Assembly: GCA_030248215.1 (NCBI GenBank)
Contig: JASANG010000319.1
Span: forward strand, 1-64,000
DNA: 64,000 nucleotides
Source of the DNA: Enoplolaimus lenunculus
Taxonomy: Eukaryota; Nematoda; Enoplea; Enoplida; Thoracostomopsidae
Reading direction: 5' to 3'
Below the pieces are notes generated by a model. The model was given only the letters and a program-made list of their open reading frames with translations, was not told where the DNA came from and did no database searches. Numbering within the stretch: the stretch's first letter is position 1; every line of letters begins with the position of its first letter. Positions 22,255 to 33,655 of this stretch are shown here, piece after piece. The translations under genes were made by a program, and so were the position numbers.

Positions 22255-24715
22255 AAACAATTTAGCTTGTTTCCCTTAGTAGGCTAAATTTGTTTTTATG
22301 TTGCCTGTGCTTTCCAACGAGTTACAAAGTCTGTTGAGACTTTGTTTCCCCGGACATGAGGACTTGGCTGGCCAGCAATTGCTTATCGCTGAAAAACCAA
22401 TGACTTTATTAATTTAATATTTTTGATTATAATTAGATTTCGATTCTAACACTTTTAGCTGAAATCTGAAATCTTGTCTACTGTTATCATGGTCAATGTT
22501 AAGACTGAATCACTAGTTTAAACTACTATAGTTGCAGTTGTATTTCAGACAGCTCATGTGGTGAGATAAAGTGCTTCAGATGATCTAGGTTCCATTGACT
22601 TTTAGAACAATATAGTGAAATCTTTCACTGGAGTATATTATATAAATATTTTTGACCATAACAAAGGGAGTAATGGATTAAATCATCTGAGATTTTCTCA
22701 CTGATCAAGGAGGATTTTGAAAAGTAAAAATTTTATAGCTAGGTTCAACATAAATGAAGTTTACGTTAAGGGGAGGACTAATATTTATTTGGCCTCTCCA
22801 GAGTGTACCCCCTGTTATTCGGTTACGGTCTGTTATTTATTGTCAACCCGCCTTCCGCCACCATTCGTTACTGATATATATCCGGTTTTACCTTGCATCG
22901 AAAGCTTGAGCGGTAATGCAAGGTTATACTTTGGAATGTTACGTTCAAAACTTTAGTACGCTTAAGTTTCGAACTCAACTTTATTTCGTTCTCGGGTCAC
23001 TTATGCACTACAATTAGGGACAATTATTGACATTTATAAACTCTAATTTTGGTTTAGGGACTCTATCCGCTTATGGACTCTTATTAGGTATCCGGACTCC
23101 TATTGATTGGGACTCAAAATTGGGACACCCCTCTTATTCGGGTCACTACAGTAGATAAGCAGACAAAATGTTACCCAATAGTCTACGGGCAAAACAAATC
23201 CCAAGCTGCCCCGGTGGAACTTAAACTCAAGACAGTCAGATGTCGGCGTAGGCGTAGCACCATTGGGAATTTGATTTATTTCTTTAGGCAGCGTGTTTTC
23301 TTCCGTCACTGAAAAGTCTTCATAGTAGTCGTCTGTTACTGTTACGAACTGTTGTATTTTTAATTTATCCTATCTTAACTGGACAAAGGGTGCAACAGGA
23401 ATTCCGATTCCGATTAGAATTCCCATTCAAAACGGGTTCCGATTTCGATTCCAATTGCGAAATCAGTCGGAATCGGAATTTTGAAATTGTAATTTTGATT
23501 CTACTTGTGATACGTTGCATAAAAATGCTGTATCAGTTATGTATTAAACTGCTTGCGATGAGTCAACATCAATAATAGATTGTTGTTTCGCTTTCCAGGA
23601 CTAGAAATCATCGCCGATTTGTTCATGAGACATATTTAAAAATTGTTCTAGCCTATAAACACCCTAAATCAATATTATATTTGTGAATACAAATTATCCG
23701 TACGCTCGCATCATTTTTGTTCCGATTCCGATTACAATTCCGGTATAAACATTTGCTGTTCTGATTCCGGTGGACCCCTACCTTAATACAATTTGTACCC
23801 ACTCCCCACATAAACGTTTTGTGATAAAATGATGTGGTCATTTATTTATACCTTACAATTTGTCCCCTCATCATAATACTTTCGTTATAAAATAGGATCC
23901 TACCTTATAATTTTCTGAATGAGAAAATTTTTTGGAGAAAAATTTCATTTCAAAATATTTACCATCCCGCCCATTTAGAAATTTCTGGATCCGCTGCTGA
24001 AAGCAGCGGCACCAGTATAAATGACATGGGCTGTTTGTACGACTTTGCGTAAGTGTATTTCAATTTGGTTCTTTGTTCTTGGAACTAAAACTATTCAAGA
24101 ATATATAGTTCGAGGGAAGGGCTATGTTCGATGGAATCTCTATTGCAGGTTTAAATAAGGCAAAGGACAAGCAAATTAACTCAATTTTAAATTGTCAACG
24201 CAAGTATTTATTTATTAGTCTGTAGCAAACTTCTAAACTGAAGTGACTAGTGAGTGACCCGAATAAGAAAGGGACTGATATTTATTTGACCTCTCCAGAG
24301 GGTACCCCCTGTTATTCGGTTACGGGCTGTTATTTGTTTTTATCCCGTCCTCCGCCACACTTCTTTCCACATACATCCGGTATTGTAACTAACCCTTGAA
24401 TCGAATATTTATTTACCTTGCATCAAAAGCTTTAGCCATAATGCAAGGTTATTATTAGGAACGTACTTTGAAAACTTAAGTACGCTTCAAAGTTTTGAAC
24501 TCACCTTTATTTGGTTCATATATATGTATATATATATACGGAAATTGTGTTATGCTCAAAAATTAGTTGTAAATCACGTATATATCTCGCATTTTCTCAT
24601 TATAGGTATGCTGCAAGTGTTCGAAATGAAATAAAAATTGTGAAATTCATCCAAAATGTTAAATGTCTGTGTATCCGCCATTTTTCTTCAAAATTTCACA
24701 AAGCCTGAATTAATA
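22255..24715. other. No gene seen; several dispersed repeats
   Basis: No AATAAA lies close behind the FAM172A stop. A repeat at about 22765-22975 recurs at about 24250-24510: both have CTCTCCAGAG, then CCCCCTGTTATTCGGTTACGG, then ATGCAAGGTTAT words. A block at about 23090-23215 (AGCAGACAAAATGTTACCC, AAGCTGCCCCGG) recurs near 27793, 37030 and inverted near 37880. A CAGGGTGCAACCGG-type MITE with GATTCCGATTCC arrays lies at about 23386-23781. The stretch 24530-24715 (ATGCTCAAAAATTAGTT and on) recurs at 39430-39625. Confidence 0.6.
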
Positions 24716-25059
24716 TCTGCATGCTTCTAATTGTATTGGCAGAAAAAGGAAACATCTTTGGAACTTTTATACTGAACCGTTTTCCGTTATGTTGATTGCT
24801 ATTCGTTTCCGTTCTTTTTACTCTATGTTTACATCCAGATGCCCGTTAATTTTTGTTTCGTGTTTATGAGGTTTGCCTGACTGTGTTACATATTTGAGCA
24901 GTTTAGGCTATTCTTATCGTTGAACTCTTATGGAATCTAATTAGGACTTATGAATCTGTCCATTTACTAACTGTGAGAAGTTCGTGATTTTGCCTTAAGC
25001 CTGTATCCTGTATCGCCTGTATAGTTCTTTCCTCGATGTATGCGTATCGCTCTGATTTA

Positions 25060-26172
25060 GTAAAACGCGGCCGGTAAATGTTTATTATAAACCCCAACCC
25101 GAAACCCGTATGACACAAAATACCCAATATTCAGGCCAGCAAATTACAGGTTATGCAATTTAACTGCTAACCCGAGCCGGAATCCTTAAAGCCGACGTCT
25201 GAATCTGATTTAATCCAGCCACTGGCTTTACCGTACCCAATACTTTTGCCGTTTTCCAGAATCCGTGCAATTCTAACCCCGTTAGAATTACACCCCGTTA
25301 AACCGTGTACTCTAACCCCGTTAGAGTTACACCAAATTTCCGACCAATCTAACCCCGTTAGATTTGGCCCAGCCGTTGTAGAATAATAAATCTAACCCCG
25401 TTAGATTTATTAGACTACTTTTTCCCAGGTTTCCTTTGATACCCCAAGTTCCTTTTAGCACATAACACCAGTATCCGATACTGGGTAAATCCTGCGCCCT
25501 GCGCAATGCCGATTAACACACGTAATGTCGTAATTCCCTTCACATCCTATGCCACCGTGACAATTCTTAATTTAAATCCGTTCAGTAGACCTACTTACCA
25601 ATTACCGCCTTCACGCCAACCGTACTAAATAATTTCAAACACAAAATCCGTACAACGCAACTACAAAAAATATCCGTCCGTTTTCACCCGCTTTCAGTAC
25701 CAGAATGATTCCGGTCCTGGCTACCCATATCGGCATCTCGACCTCATTTGCATTTTTGCCGACACCCACAATTGGGTGTCCGCAATGCGGTTGAGGTCCA
25801 GAGCCACACATCCGGTACTACAACAACAACAACAATACGCCGGAGACACTCATGACAAAGCACCATATTGGTGCTGACATAGCCTAGCTATGTCGTTATC
25901 CGCAGATTAGGCCAAAACGATATGCGATACTAATCAACAAGTACGAATTGGCCACGCAGGGCCCCAGGTAAGTTACATTGCGGACACAGCCGCCATAGCA
26001 TAGATTTACCCATTTTACACCTTGTAGCAACGCCTAAGCCTAACTTAAGTTCTAAGAGAGACTAGGTGGAGCCAGGAACTCCCTTAAGGTGTGGTTTTGA
26101 TATAGGGTTTTATTTTTAGTTTTAGTTTTTAGTTTGAAATAGGTTTAAGTGTGGCACAGCCACCTACATCCC
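25060..26172 (-). mobile_element. Possible 3' LTR of a fossil LTR element
   Basis: Read on the minus strand, a run of purines (CGAAGGGGGGA) near 26175-26185 is followed by TGTAGGTGGCTGTGCC, as a polypurine tract is followed by a 3' LTR. The region beyond is G+C-richer than its surroundings, non-coding, and carries four hairpins at 25269-25415. The matching 5' LTR is not in the window, so the end is uncertain. Family cannot be named from this part. Old and incomplete. Confidence 0.35.
25269..25415. other. Four CTAACCCCGTTAG hairpins with matched arms
   Basis: Four palindromes share the core CTAACCCCGTTAG (arms CTAAC/GTTAG, loop CCC). The outer arms differ between copies but stay complementary within each: AATTCTAAC/GTTAGAATT; GTGTA-CTCTAAC/GTTAGAGTTACAC; CCA-ATCTAAC/GTTAGATTTGG; AATAAATCTAAC/GTTAGATTTATT. 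A fifth partial core lies near 25292. The matched arms suggest selected or mechanism-made hairpins rather than chance repeats. Confidence 0.75.
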
Positions 26173-26552
26173 CCCTTCGGCACAGATGCCGACCCTGGCA
26201 TCGAACAAAATTTTATGGCCCTATTTACTGCCTTTTTTGCCGTCGCTAAAAAGCGTAAATCCACACAACAATTACTAACAATAACAAACAACAATTTTTA
26301 TTTCATTTTCTTTCTTTTATTTGTTTTTATTTTGTTTTAAAGTTTTCGCCGAGTAACAATAACAAACCATAGCACGACCCACGACAATCTTGCCAATGCG
26401 TCCCATAATCCCAATAACGAAACCGCGTACCAGCGCCCCCAGCACCCGTTAACATTACCCCCGACAACCATTACCAGCTAACGACCGAATATACACCCCA
26501 ATAAAGTCAATTACCACACTAATACCCACAATCAAAGTCTATTACCGATCCG

Positions 26553-27806
26553 TTAAAAGTGTTTTCGACGCAGTTCACGAGGGACGTCCGCATAATAGGC
26601 GTCCAATTCCTCCTGCGTCACCCACTGATTATCGCGCGCCACTGATCGCGACGCCCGTTGTTGCTGCTGCTGTCGTTCCACTTGACGACTTTCTCGCATC
26701 GCCTGTCGTACATTCTCCACTTGCTGATTGTAATAGCCACGTGCCGGCGCCACTTGCGGTTGTCCCATGTGACCGCCAACTCGTACAGGGTACCGCTCGC
26801 CCGACACTTGCCGGACTGGTGGCCGTACCCTTGCCGACCCAGCTGGTGGACTAATAACCACCCTCTGCGTTACTGCTCCGGATCCTCGGTACCCAGGCGC
26901 TGTCTGTGATCGCACAGCCGATGCACTGTACACCGGATTCGCCTGCCTCGGTCCGATTCTACTTACCACCGACCCTGCAGCCGGTCGTACATATCCGCCC
27001 GTTGGTCTCTTCGGACTAACGCGCGCCCTCTGGGCCATTGCCCTTTTTCTCGCGTCCTTATCAAACCTCCATTTCAACTTTCCATCCGGCCCTCGCACCG
27101 CGATATATGCCGGTGGCTGACCGAGACTCGTGCTCGGTTTTTCCTCTGCCTCCGATTGCGACCGTACCTTTTTAGGTTGCAGCTTAATCAACTCTTCCCA
27201 CAACACTTCCTTCGACTTCTCCTGTTCCTTCGCCTCCTCTTGTTTCTGTATCCGTGGTGACCTTCTTGGCGTCAGTTTCCCTTCTGACCCCTCTTTCTCT
27301 GCCGGTGGAGGCGTCACATACCCCTCCACCCGCGATTCCTCTTTCTCTGCCTGTAACGTCACCGCCGGTTTCCTTTGTTGCTTCTCAGGAGACGGAGTTA
27401 ACCCTGCTTCTTCTAGCACGTCAAACTCCCCCTCACTCACCGGTTCGAACTCCATTTTCCTTTTCTCCTCCGCCTGCACGCCGGACGCTTCCGCCTGCGC
27501 TTCAGATCGCGTACGAGCTTTGCTCGGACCCGGTTGTACCCCTTCTTGCCCTGCTACCTGCGTATCCATCGGCTCCGGTCTCCGAGCCGCATTCGCCTGG
27601 TCATCAAATAGGTGACCTCGGCACAAGTCCAGGGCTCTCCTGTTTACTTCAGCAATCCTCGACAATTCCTCCGTCTCCTTCCGGTCATAATCCTGTACCA
27701 TATCCATCAGTTGCCTTCTCGATTCCTTATCCGGCGTCAACTCTGGCAACTCTGCTTCCCTTTTGTTTTCCGGGTATGGATATGCCTCCATACAGACTCC
27801 TATCAA
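26553..27806 (-). CDS. 417-codon ORF of a fossil LTR-type element (unknown function)
   Basis: An open frame on the minus strand, clearly richer in G+C than the window and in codons of its own style. The product is hydrophilic and low in complexity: acidic N-terminal part (ELPELTPDKESRRQLMDMV), a middle rich in E, K, P and S with TPRRSPRIQ, then a basic part with many R, P, V and G (RPTGGYVRPAAGSVVSR), a RQQQQQR run and the end DAYYADVPRELRRKHF. No enzyme motif was seen. It could be a structural (gag-like) or accessory protein. It lies just upstream of a purine tract and LTR-like stretch, and its upstream edge abuts a dispersed repeat at about 27793. I regard it as the only surviving coding part of an incomplete element; a host origin is not excluded. 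Confidence 0.45.
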   Translation of the reverse strand: MIGVCMEAYPYPENKREAELPELTPDKESRRQLMDMVQDYDRKETEELSRIAEVNRRALDLCRGHLFDDQANAARRPEPMDTQVAGQEGVQPGPSKARTRSEAQAEASGVQAEEKRKMEFEPVSEGEFDVLEEAGLTPSPEKQQRKPAVTLQAEKEESRVEGYVTPPPAEKEGSEGKLTPRRSPRIQKQEEAKEQEKSKEVLWEELIKLQPKKVRSQSEAEEKPSTSLGQPPAYIAVRGPDGKLKWRFDKDARKRAMAQRARVSPKRPTGGYVRPAAGSVVSRIGPRQANPVYSASAVRSQTAPGYRGSGAVTQRVVISPPAGSARVRPPVRQVSGERYPVRVGGHMGQPQVAPARGYYNQQVENVRQAMRESRQVERQQQQQRASRSVARDNQWVTQEELDAYYADVPRELRRKHF

Positions 27807-27854
27807 TGGTACTCAAAATAGGGACCCCTCTTACCCTATCGTATTCGGGTTACT

Positions 27855-28471
27855 ATCATGGTGTAACCGGAGGTGAAAAACACCGGAACCCGGGGGAACA
27901 AAATTTCCCAGAGACGGAGGTGAGGCGAAATAAGGTAAAAATGATGTTATTTTGCAAGTTTTAACAAATATCTGTAAGACATGGTACAACCGGATGTCTG
28001 GCTCCGGCTAAAAAACGACCTAAGCGCTACGGTAGAAATTATGCTGGATGTGTTTTGGAGCGTTTAGTTTTAACTTTTGGTACAATTTTAAGGCATTGAT
28101 TGCCGATGTTTCGTTAAAAATAAGCGTAAAGTTAAAAAATTTAACAACTTGCAAATATTTGCTAAAATTACCAAGTCGAATATCCCTTTAACTACATGAT
28201 TTCTGCTACCCTCTGGCTTCACCGGCTCCGGCTAAGTTTTTTTGACCCCCGGCTCCGGTGTTTTCCCCTGCGGTTGCACCATACTTATTTGTTACGAAAT
28301 CGAGCCATTTTTCCATCAGAAATGTATCAAAACTTAAAAAGAAACGCTCCAAACAAATAAATTTTGTAAAACCATGCAATATTTTACTATCAAAATTGCC
28401 GGAACCTCCGACAAAAATTTTGCAGGAGCTGGAGGTCGGTTTTATGCTGGAGCCGGAGGCAGACCTCTGGT
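27855..28471. mobile_element. CAGGGTGCAACCGG-family MITE split by a second copy
   Basis: An outer copy begins ATGGTGTAACCGGAGG and ends near ACCTCTGGTTGTA. It is interrupted at 27980-28282 by another copy with ends CATGGTACAACCGG and CGGTTGCACCAT. Left and right halves of the outer copy match the two halves of the intact copy at 13664-14046. So the family was active over time and inserted into itself. Confidence 0.7.
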
Positions 28472-28845
28472 TGTAAACTGGTCACTATAGCATTGGAGGG
28501 AGGATGTCAGTCATCAGAACACAATGAAGTCAATTCTATATCTTTAAATTCAGCCTGTTCTGAATTCAATTAAATATAAATCGTTAAAATATTCAGTAGA
28601 GCAAGGCAGAGCGCGCAAAGGAATATGACATTTTGTATTAATTACTGTGTTTAACAAACTATTTCAATTTAAAGCTCATTATGTAACAATAGCAGCATGC
28701 CAGCGCGTCGCAAAACATTGTATATATGTTGTCGTTTCTATTGTTGAATACAATTGCATAAGCAAGAATTTGACCTGTAACGCTGCTAAGCATTGTCGCA
28801 TCGACCGTCCGACGTTCCATACAAGCTAAAAACCATTGTGGAAAT

Positions 28846-29561
28846 TGAATTAATAATGGAATCCTATTATGTAAACTGAATTAATAATGGAATCCTATTA
28901 TGTAAACTGAATTAATAATGGAATCCTATTATGTAAACTGAATTAATAATGGAATCCTATTATGTAAACTGAATTAATAATGGAATCCTATTATGTAAAC
29001 TGAATTAATAATGGAATCCTATTATGTAAACTGAATTAATAATGGAATCCTATTATGTAAACTGAATTAATAATGGAATCCTATTATGTAAACTGAATTA
29101 ATAATGGAATCCTATTATGTAAACTGAATTAATAATGGAATCCTATTATGTAAACTGAATTAATAATGGAATCCTATTATGTAAACTGAATTAATAATGG
29201 AATCCTATTATGTAAACTGAATTAATAATGGAATCCTATTATGTAAACTGAATTAATAATGGAATCCTATTATGTAAACTGAATTAATAATGGAATCCTA
29301 TTATGTAAACTGAATTAATAATGGAATCCTATTATGTAAACTGAATTAATAATGGAATCCTATTATGTAAACTGAATTAATAATGGAATCCTATTATGTA
29401 AACTGAATTAATAATGGAATCCGATTATGTAAACTGAATTAATAATGGAATCCTATTATGTAAACTGAATTAATAATGGAATCCTATTATGTAAACTGAA
29501 TTAATAATGGAATCCTATTATGTAAACTGAATTAATAATGGAATCCTATTATGTAAACTGA
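28846..29561. repeat. 31-bp minisatellite, about 23 copies
   Basis: The unit contains TTAATAATGGAATCC followed by TATTATGTAAACTGAA; period 31 bp, 716 bp in total. Almost all copies are identical; one near 29421 has ATCCG for ATCCT. There is no spacer variation, so it is not a CRISPR array. The homogeneity suggests recent expansion or assembly-limited copy number. Confidence 0.97.
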
Positions 29562-29776
29562 GCACTTCCTACCAGGTTGTAAAACGGATAGTAAAAATAA
29601 CGGGAACGAATTGGCATCAGAATAACGGGAACGGAAAACAAATTGTAGAAGAATAGCAGTTTAAAATGCAATTATTCACCGGGCTTTCTAAAATTTTAAA
29701 GAAAAGAGTGCACGGGCTGAAATTTTTAAATTTTTGCATGATTATGTAATTTTTATTTCATATCGAACAACTGCAG

Positions 29777-30140
29777 CATACTGGAGGTGAAAAATACCGG
29801 ACCCGGAGCCAGAGGTCAACCAAACTTGCCGGAGCTGGATGTGAGGCGAAATTAGGTAGAAAAAATGATGGTTAATTTAGTTAATTTTAGCCAATATCTG
29901 CAGTACCTATATTGTTAAGTTTAAGTTGTTTGGTTTTACGCTAATTTTCTGCCAAATTTCGAAAATTTTTTCTTGAAAATTGTGACTAAAGTAAAACAAA
30001 ACTCGCTAAACAGATAAATTTTGCAAAATTATGCAAAACTTTACTACCGAAATGGTCGGAACCTCCGCCAAAAATTCTACTGGAACCGAAGCCGGAGGCC
30101 GATTTTTTGCCGGAGCCGGAGGCAGACCTCCGGTTGTATG
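29777..30140. mobile_element. CAGGGTGCAACCGG-family MITE
   Basis: Left end CATACTGGAGGTGAAAAATACC, shortened here to its first part, is mirrored by ACCTCCGGTTGTATG. Interior words TTAGCCAATATCTGCAG and CCGGAGCCGGAGG match the copies at 13664 and 28283. No target duplication remains. Confidence 0.7.
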
Positions 30141-30561
30141 GATAGAAAAAGTGTGCCCCGATATACTGCGCAGACGTTCTTGTGCTGAACGTTCTTTCTA
30201 TTATATCTCACAACGGATTATGAACTGAAACGGTCCCCACAAAAACGTTCAACATCATATTCTTCATTCAAATTTGCTATTCAGTTTGAATTATGGTGTT
30301 GCTAAGCACTTTAAGAATTTACTGCAAGTGTATCATGTGTATATTTTCAATTGTCGGCATATAAGAAACGTCAAAACCGTTTTATCATTACACCATAATC
30401 AATACAAATTTAGATATTTAATATGGGAAAATCTCTTCCAATGTTTAAATTTGAACTGTCATGCGGAAGGTTATTGCAGTATGGCGATTTATATCTTACG
30501 TTACTTTTGTCTTGGCGTGTCTAAAAAGACTTTCAATGGGGGTTGTTTAGAACCATGTCTG
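30141..30561. other. No gene seen
   Basis: AT-rich spacer without a recognisable exon, repeat or RNA gene. Confidence 0.45.
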
Positions 30562-30890
30562 TTAACCCTTTCTCGCATGAATATTTTCTATTTCCCCTGA
30601 GACTGCAGGACTTGAACGAGGGGTGTAAATATTTATTTGTCCCCCTGCGTCTAGTTATTTGCACCAATATTTTTTACAGAATAAGCAATCTTAGAATGTT
30701 TTTTGAGGTCTTTCCCCCCTGGTCGGTTCTGTTGTGGGCCTCCTCCGCTTTTATTTGTTGCAACATGCAATTTTTTATGTTTAAGCGTGTGAGTCTTTTG
30801 TGTATATATGTGCGCCAATGTTCGGATGTGAGTGTTGTCGTGGTTTTTTTGCACACAATTCAGGGTGCTAAGGCACTGAGCTATGTGTTT
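30562..30890 (-). mobile_element. TTAA-bounded tRNA-like element, altered copy
   Basis: TTAACCCTTTCTCGCATGAATATTTTC at the left, quoted here as TTAACCCTTTCTCGC then ATGAATATTTTC, is the complement of the right end of the 8794-9064 copy. On the minus strand the box B-like GTTCAAGTCC lies near 30610 and a box A-like ATAGCTCAGTGCC near 30875-30887. The distance between the boxes is too long for a tRNA, so something has been inserted. The far end is not defined. Confidence 0.4.
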
Positions 30891-32397
30891 TTCTGCGTGC
30901 GTGTGCAATATTTATGAACAGGGTTTGGTGTAATGGATATATACATGTGTATAGTGTAGATATTACGTGTGTTGTTAAGTCTTGCATACCCGAGCTGCGT
31001 GGGTTATATGCGGATTATAAACGCGGTACGCGGCGCGGATATTTTAAGAATCTTTTTGAGTTACAGTTCAGCTGTTTTCTGGTCCTGGTTTTAATGGGAG
31101 GTTTCGTGATTGCAGGGAACAATTTATGGGCATGTTTAAGTTGCGTTTAAAGTATATATTTTTGACGTAATTTAACGTGAATAAATAGTTCTGAAATTCT
31201 TAGAATTAAAATGACTGTGGATTATGAGTTGAAGACAAAATGTTCAGGAAGTCGTTCCCCGGAGTGCCGACGGAATTGAATTTCTGGGTTCGCTGTGTTA
31301 CACACTGATGTTAATCGCTTGATTTATGTTACAAAAACTGTTTATCAGTAACATTCAAAACAAACCGTTCGACAAAAAATGTAACACCGAGTAATATTGC
31401 ACATTACACCTATCACCGGTACTTTGATCCCCTGTTTGCCGTTCTTTATCAAAATTTTAGGCGGGTAAAGAATCACAAATTTTCACCCGCGCTTTGAAAT
31501 TCATACCCGCGGTTGTACCCGTGTCAAAATGTTGTTACGCGTACCTGCGTTACCTGCGGGTACCGTTGGGGTTGCGTGCAGCTCTGGTATTCTACCGGAT
31601 CGTGAATTGTTGCCGGGTGCATATACTAAACACTAAGTTTTACAGCCACATGTTTGCGACCGTATTCATTTCAGCTATTACTGAACGCTTCAATTAACTA
31701 ATTTTTTCATAGTACGTATTGGAATTGAATCATTTAAGAAAATGTATGTTTTAGTACGAAGGTATTTTACGTGGGTCTTTCATGTAGGCATTTCACAAAA
31801 TAAAAAGCAAATACTGCTTCAACGCGCGTGACTATATAGACCGCTGAGCTGAGTCAACCGTTATTATTTAAAATTAGAATAGATGCTGTCCACCTTGTCT
31901 TCGCCACTCCAACGCGCAAAATGTACCTCCACGCGTTGTATTTTTCCATTCAGTGTTTTGAGATATAAAGTCAGCTTCAATGCGCATAACACATACAGGT
32001 TTGTAGAAACGAATGAGTCGCTTGTGTCGCAAATGGGTAGTGTAACAACGTAACTCGCGTTGCGTAAATACATTCTTTCCTATACAGAATGAATCTGTTG
32101 CATATACACTCTTCTACAAGGCGGACATCATCCATGCTTTAGTTTCTAAACGTAAAAGTCAGAGAAAAATTCAAATTATATATAGCTCAGATAGCAACTG
32201 TTTGATGAATAATGAATTCGAATTCGATAAAAACATTTTCATTCTGTTCGAAAACTTTGTCTAAACCGAAAATTTGTCTTGTCTCCGTCATGGAATTTAA
32301 AATCCAACTCCATCTGACAAACGTATCCACATCATTAAATATATGCTAACACACTATTAAATTTTTGTTGTTTTGTGTATATAAGTATATAATTCAG
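30891..32397. other. No gene assigned
   Basis: Several 65-80-codon open frames occur (for example on the plus strand at 30914-31150 and minus at 31864-32073), but none has a family match I recognise or clear splice partners. The minus-strand frame ending near 31864 has a protein-like composition (LKLTLYLKTLNGKIQRVEV) and may be an exon of an unknown gene. Confidence 0.3.
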
Positions 32398-32593
32398 GGC
32401 TGAACAACAAAAAGGTTTCATGAGGCGTCGTTCATCAATAACGTCGCCAGAGCCTCTTACATCTCCAATGAGAAGCCGAGCACGTACCAGTAGTCACCGT
32501 GTAAGTGACAGACGTCAACGAACATTATCTGAGTCGAACACTTCGTCAACAGCGAGTCCGTTGGTAGCAGACAATCATCTCAGACTGCTAAAT
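32398..32593 (+). CDS. Candidate internal exon, Ser/Arg-rich, of an unidentified gene
   Basis: An acceptor ATAATTCAG precedes an open frame AEQQKGFMRRRSSITSPEPL and on, rich in serine and arginine, like a phosphorylated linker. Two donors are possible: CACCGT|GTAAGT at 32500/32501 (strong) and CTAAAT|GTAAAT at 32593/32594. Both leave phase 0. A 40-base segment 32651-32690 (after TTCTAG, before GTAAAA) would pass from phase 0 to the phase needed by the exon at 33015, so these could belong to one gene. No family recognised. Confidence 0.4.
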
Positions 32594-33014
32594 GTAAATA
32601 TTTGTCTTCACTTATCTCTGCTTACTTATATATAATGCATCTATCGTGTATAGGTTCTAGCTTAAGCTTTCTCGCAACCGCAATTCTCTAAATGGCATTT
32701 GTAAAATATCGGCTATCATATACAATCGGTAAATATATGCAAATTCCAAACCAAATACTGGTTCTTTCAAAACTTTTAGATGCTCTAAAATAGCTTCGCG
32801 TGCCATATCGCGAACCTGCCATCTCCTATTCCAAAGCCCCACGTGAGAAGTCTAATGCGGGAACGGCATTTGTTTTATCTATATATCTAGTACTACACAA
32901 ATCCACAAAACGGACATTTGCGTACCTCACTAATATCTCTCTATATATTGTTTTCTTTAAACGTTCTGCAATACATAGCAAATTGGACACATTTAAAAAT
33001 TGTCAAAATTTTAG

Positions 33015-33324
33015 ATAAGTCGAAACGTGTGGAAAAAATTGTTACCAAGTTCAAAACAGCCGGTTTTCAACCTGACAAGTAAGTGACTAGAACAAATTTT
33101 AGATGAGCATTTGTTTTAAAATAAAATACGAATGCGTTACAAATATATATGTGTGTGTAGTTGGCAAAAAGTTCCAATTTCCTGAACCTGATTAAACACG
33201 GTTTTACCTGAGTTAAGTTTTCATTACCAATCAAATTTTTTAAGTAATGCATCTTCCACATTAATTTAGATACACGGTGTGGAAAATTGTATCGCCCAAT
33301 GACAACTACTATGTGCTGTTTTAA
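33015..33324 (+). CDS. Last two coding exons of an unidentified host gene
   Basis: Exon 33015-33078 lies between AATTTTAG and the strong donor AA|GTAAGT and encodes KSKRVEKIVTKFKTAGFQPD. Exon 33270-33324 follows ATTAATTTAG and encodes YTVWKIVSPNDNYYVLF before a TAA stop. Phases fit exactly (2 nt + 1 nt gives Lys). The C-terminal sequence is compact and not low-complexity, so this is very likely a real protein end. I could not name the family. Upstream exons may include 32398-32593; earlier ones are not seen among the repeats. Confidence 0.6.
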
Positions 33325-33655
33325 AAATAGCAGATAGTGCTACTAAATTTTTCAAATTTTAACATCTGTTTTAGTTTCCAATTACAACTACCCAAATTTT
33401 AAAAACAGTAGCTGTCATTTGAAGACTTTAGAACTGTTCCTCCTAACAGTTCGTGTCTTTTCAAAATAGCTGGTTGACATCTACTTATTGATTTTTCTTT
33501 ATTAGTCTCTGTATACAAGCAAAACAAAAATGTAGTGATGCTGATGGCTTCGTACTGCTATAATGTAACCCCAACATATGCTATGTACTTTTTGTGCTAT
33601 TACTTACATGTACTCTCGAAACTAGTTTTAGTGGTCGTCAACAATACAAACCTCT

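Noticed and set aside
27130-27964. Plus-strand open frames of 161 and 236 codons
   Set aside because: Opposite-strand shadows of the GC-rich 417-codon frame; Ser/Pro-rich by composition.
28846-29561. CRISPR-like repeat array
   Set aside because: The 31-bp units abut without spacers, and the DNA is eukaryotic.
30543-31150. Chain of plus-strand frames of 78-124 codons
   Set aside because: Cys/Phe/Leu-rich AT-derived translations overlapping a tRNA-like element, without recognisable motifs.
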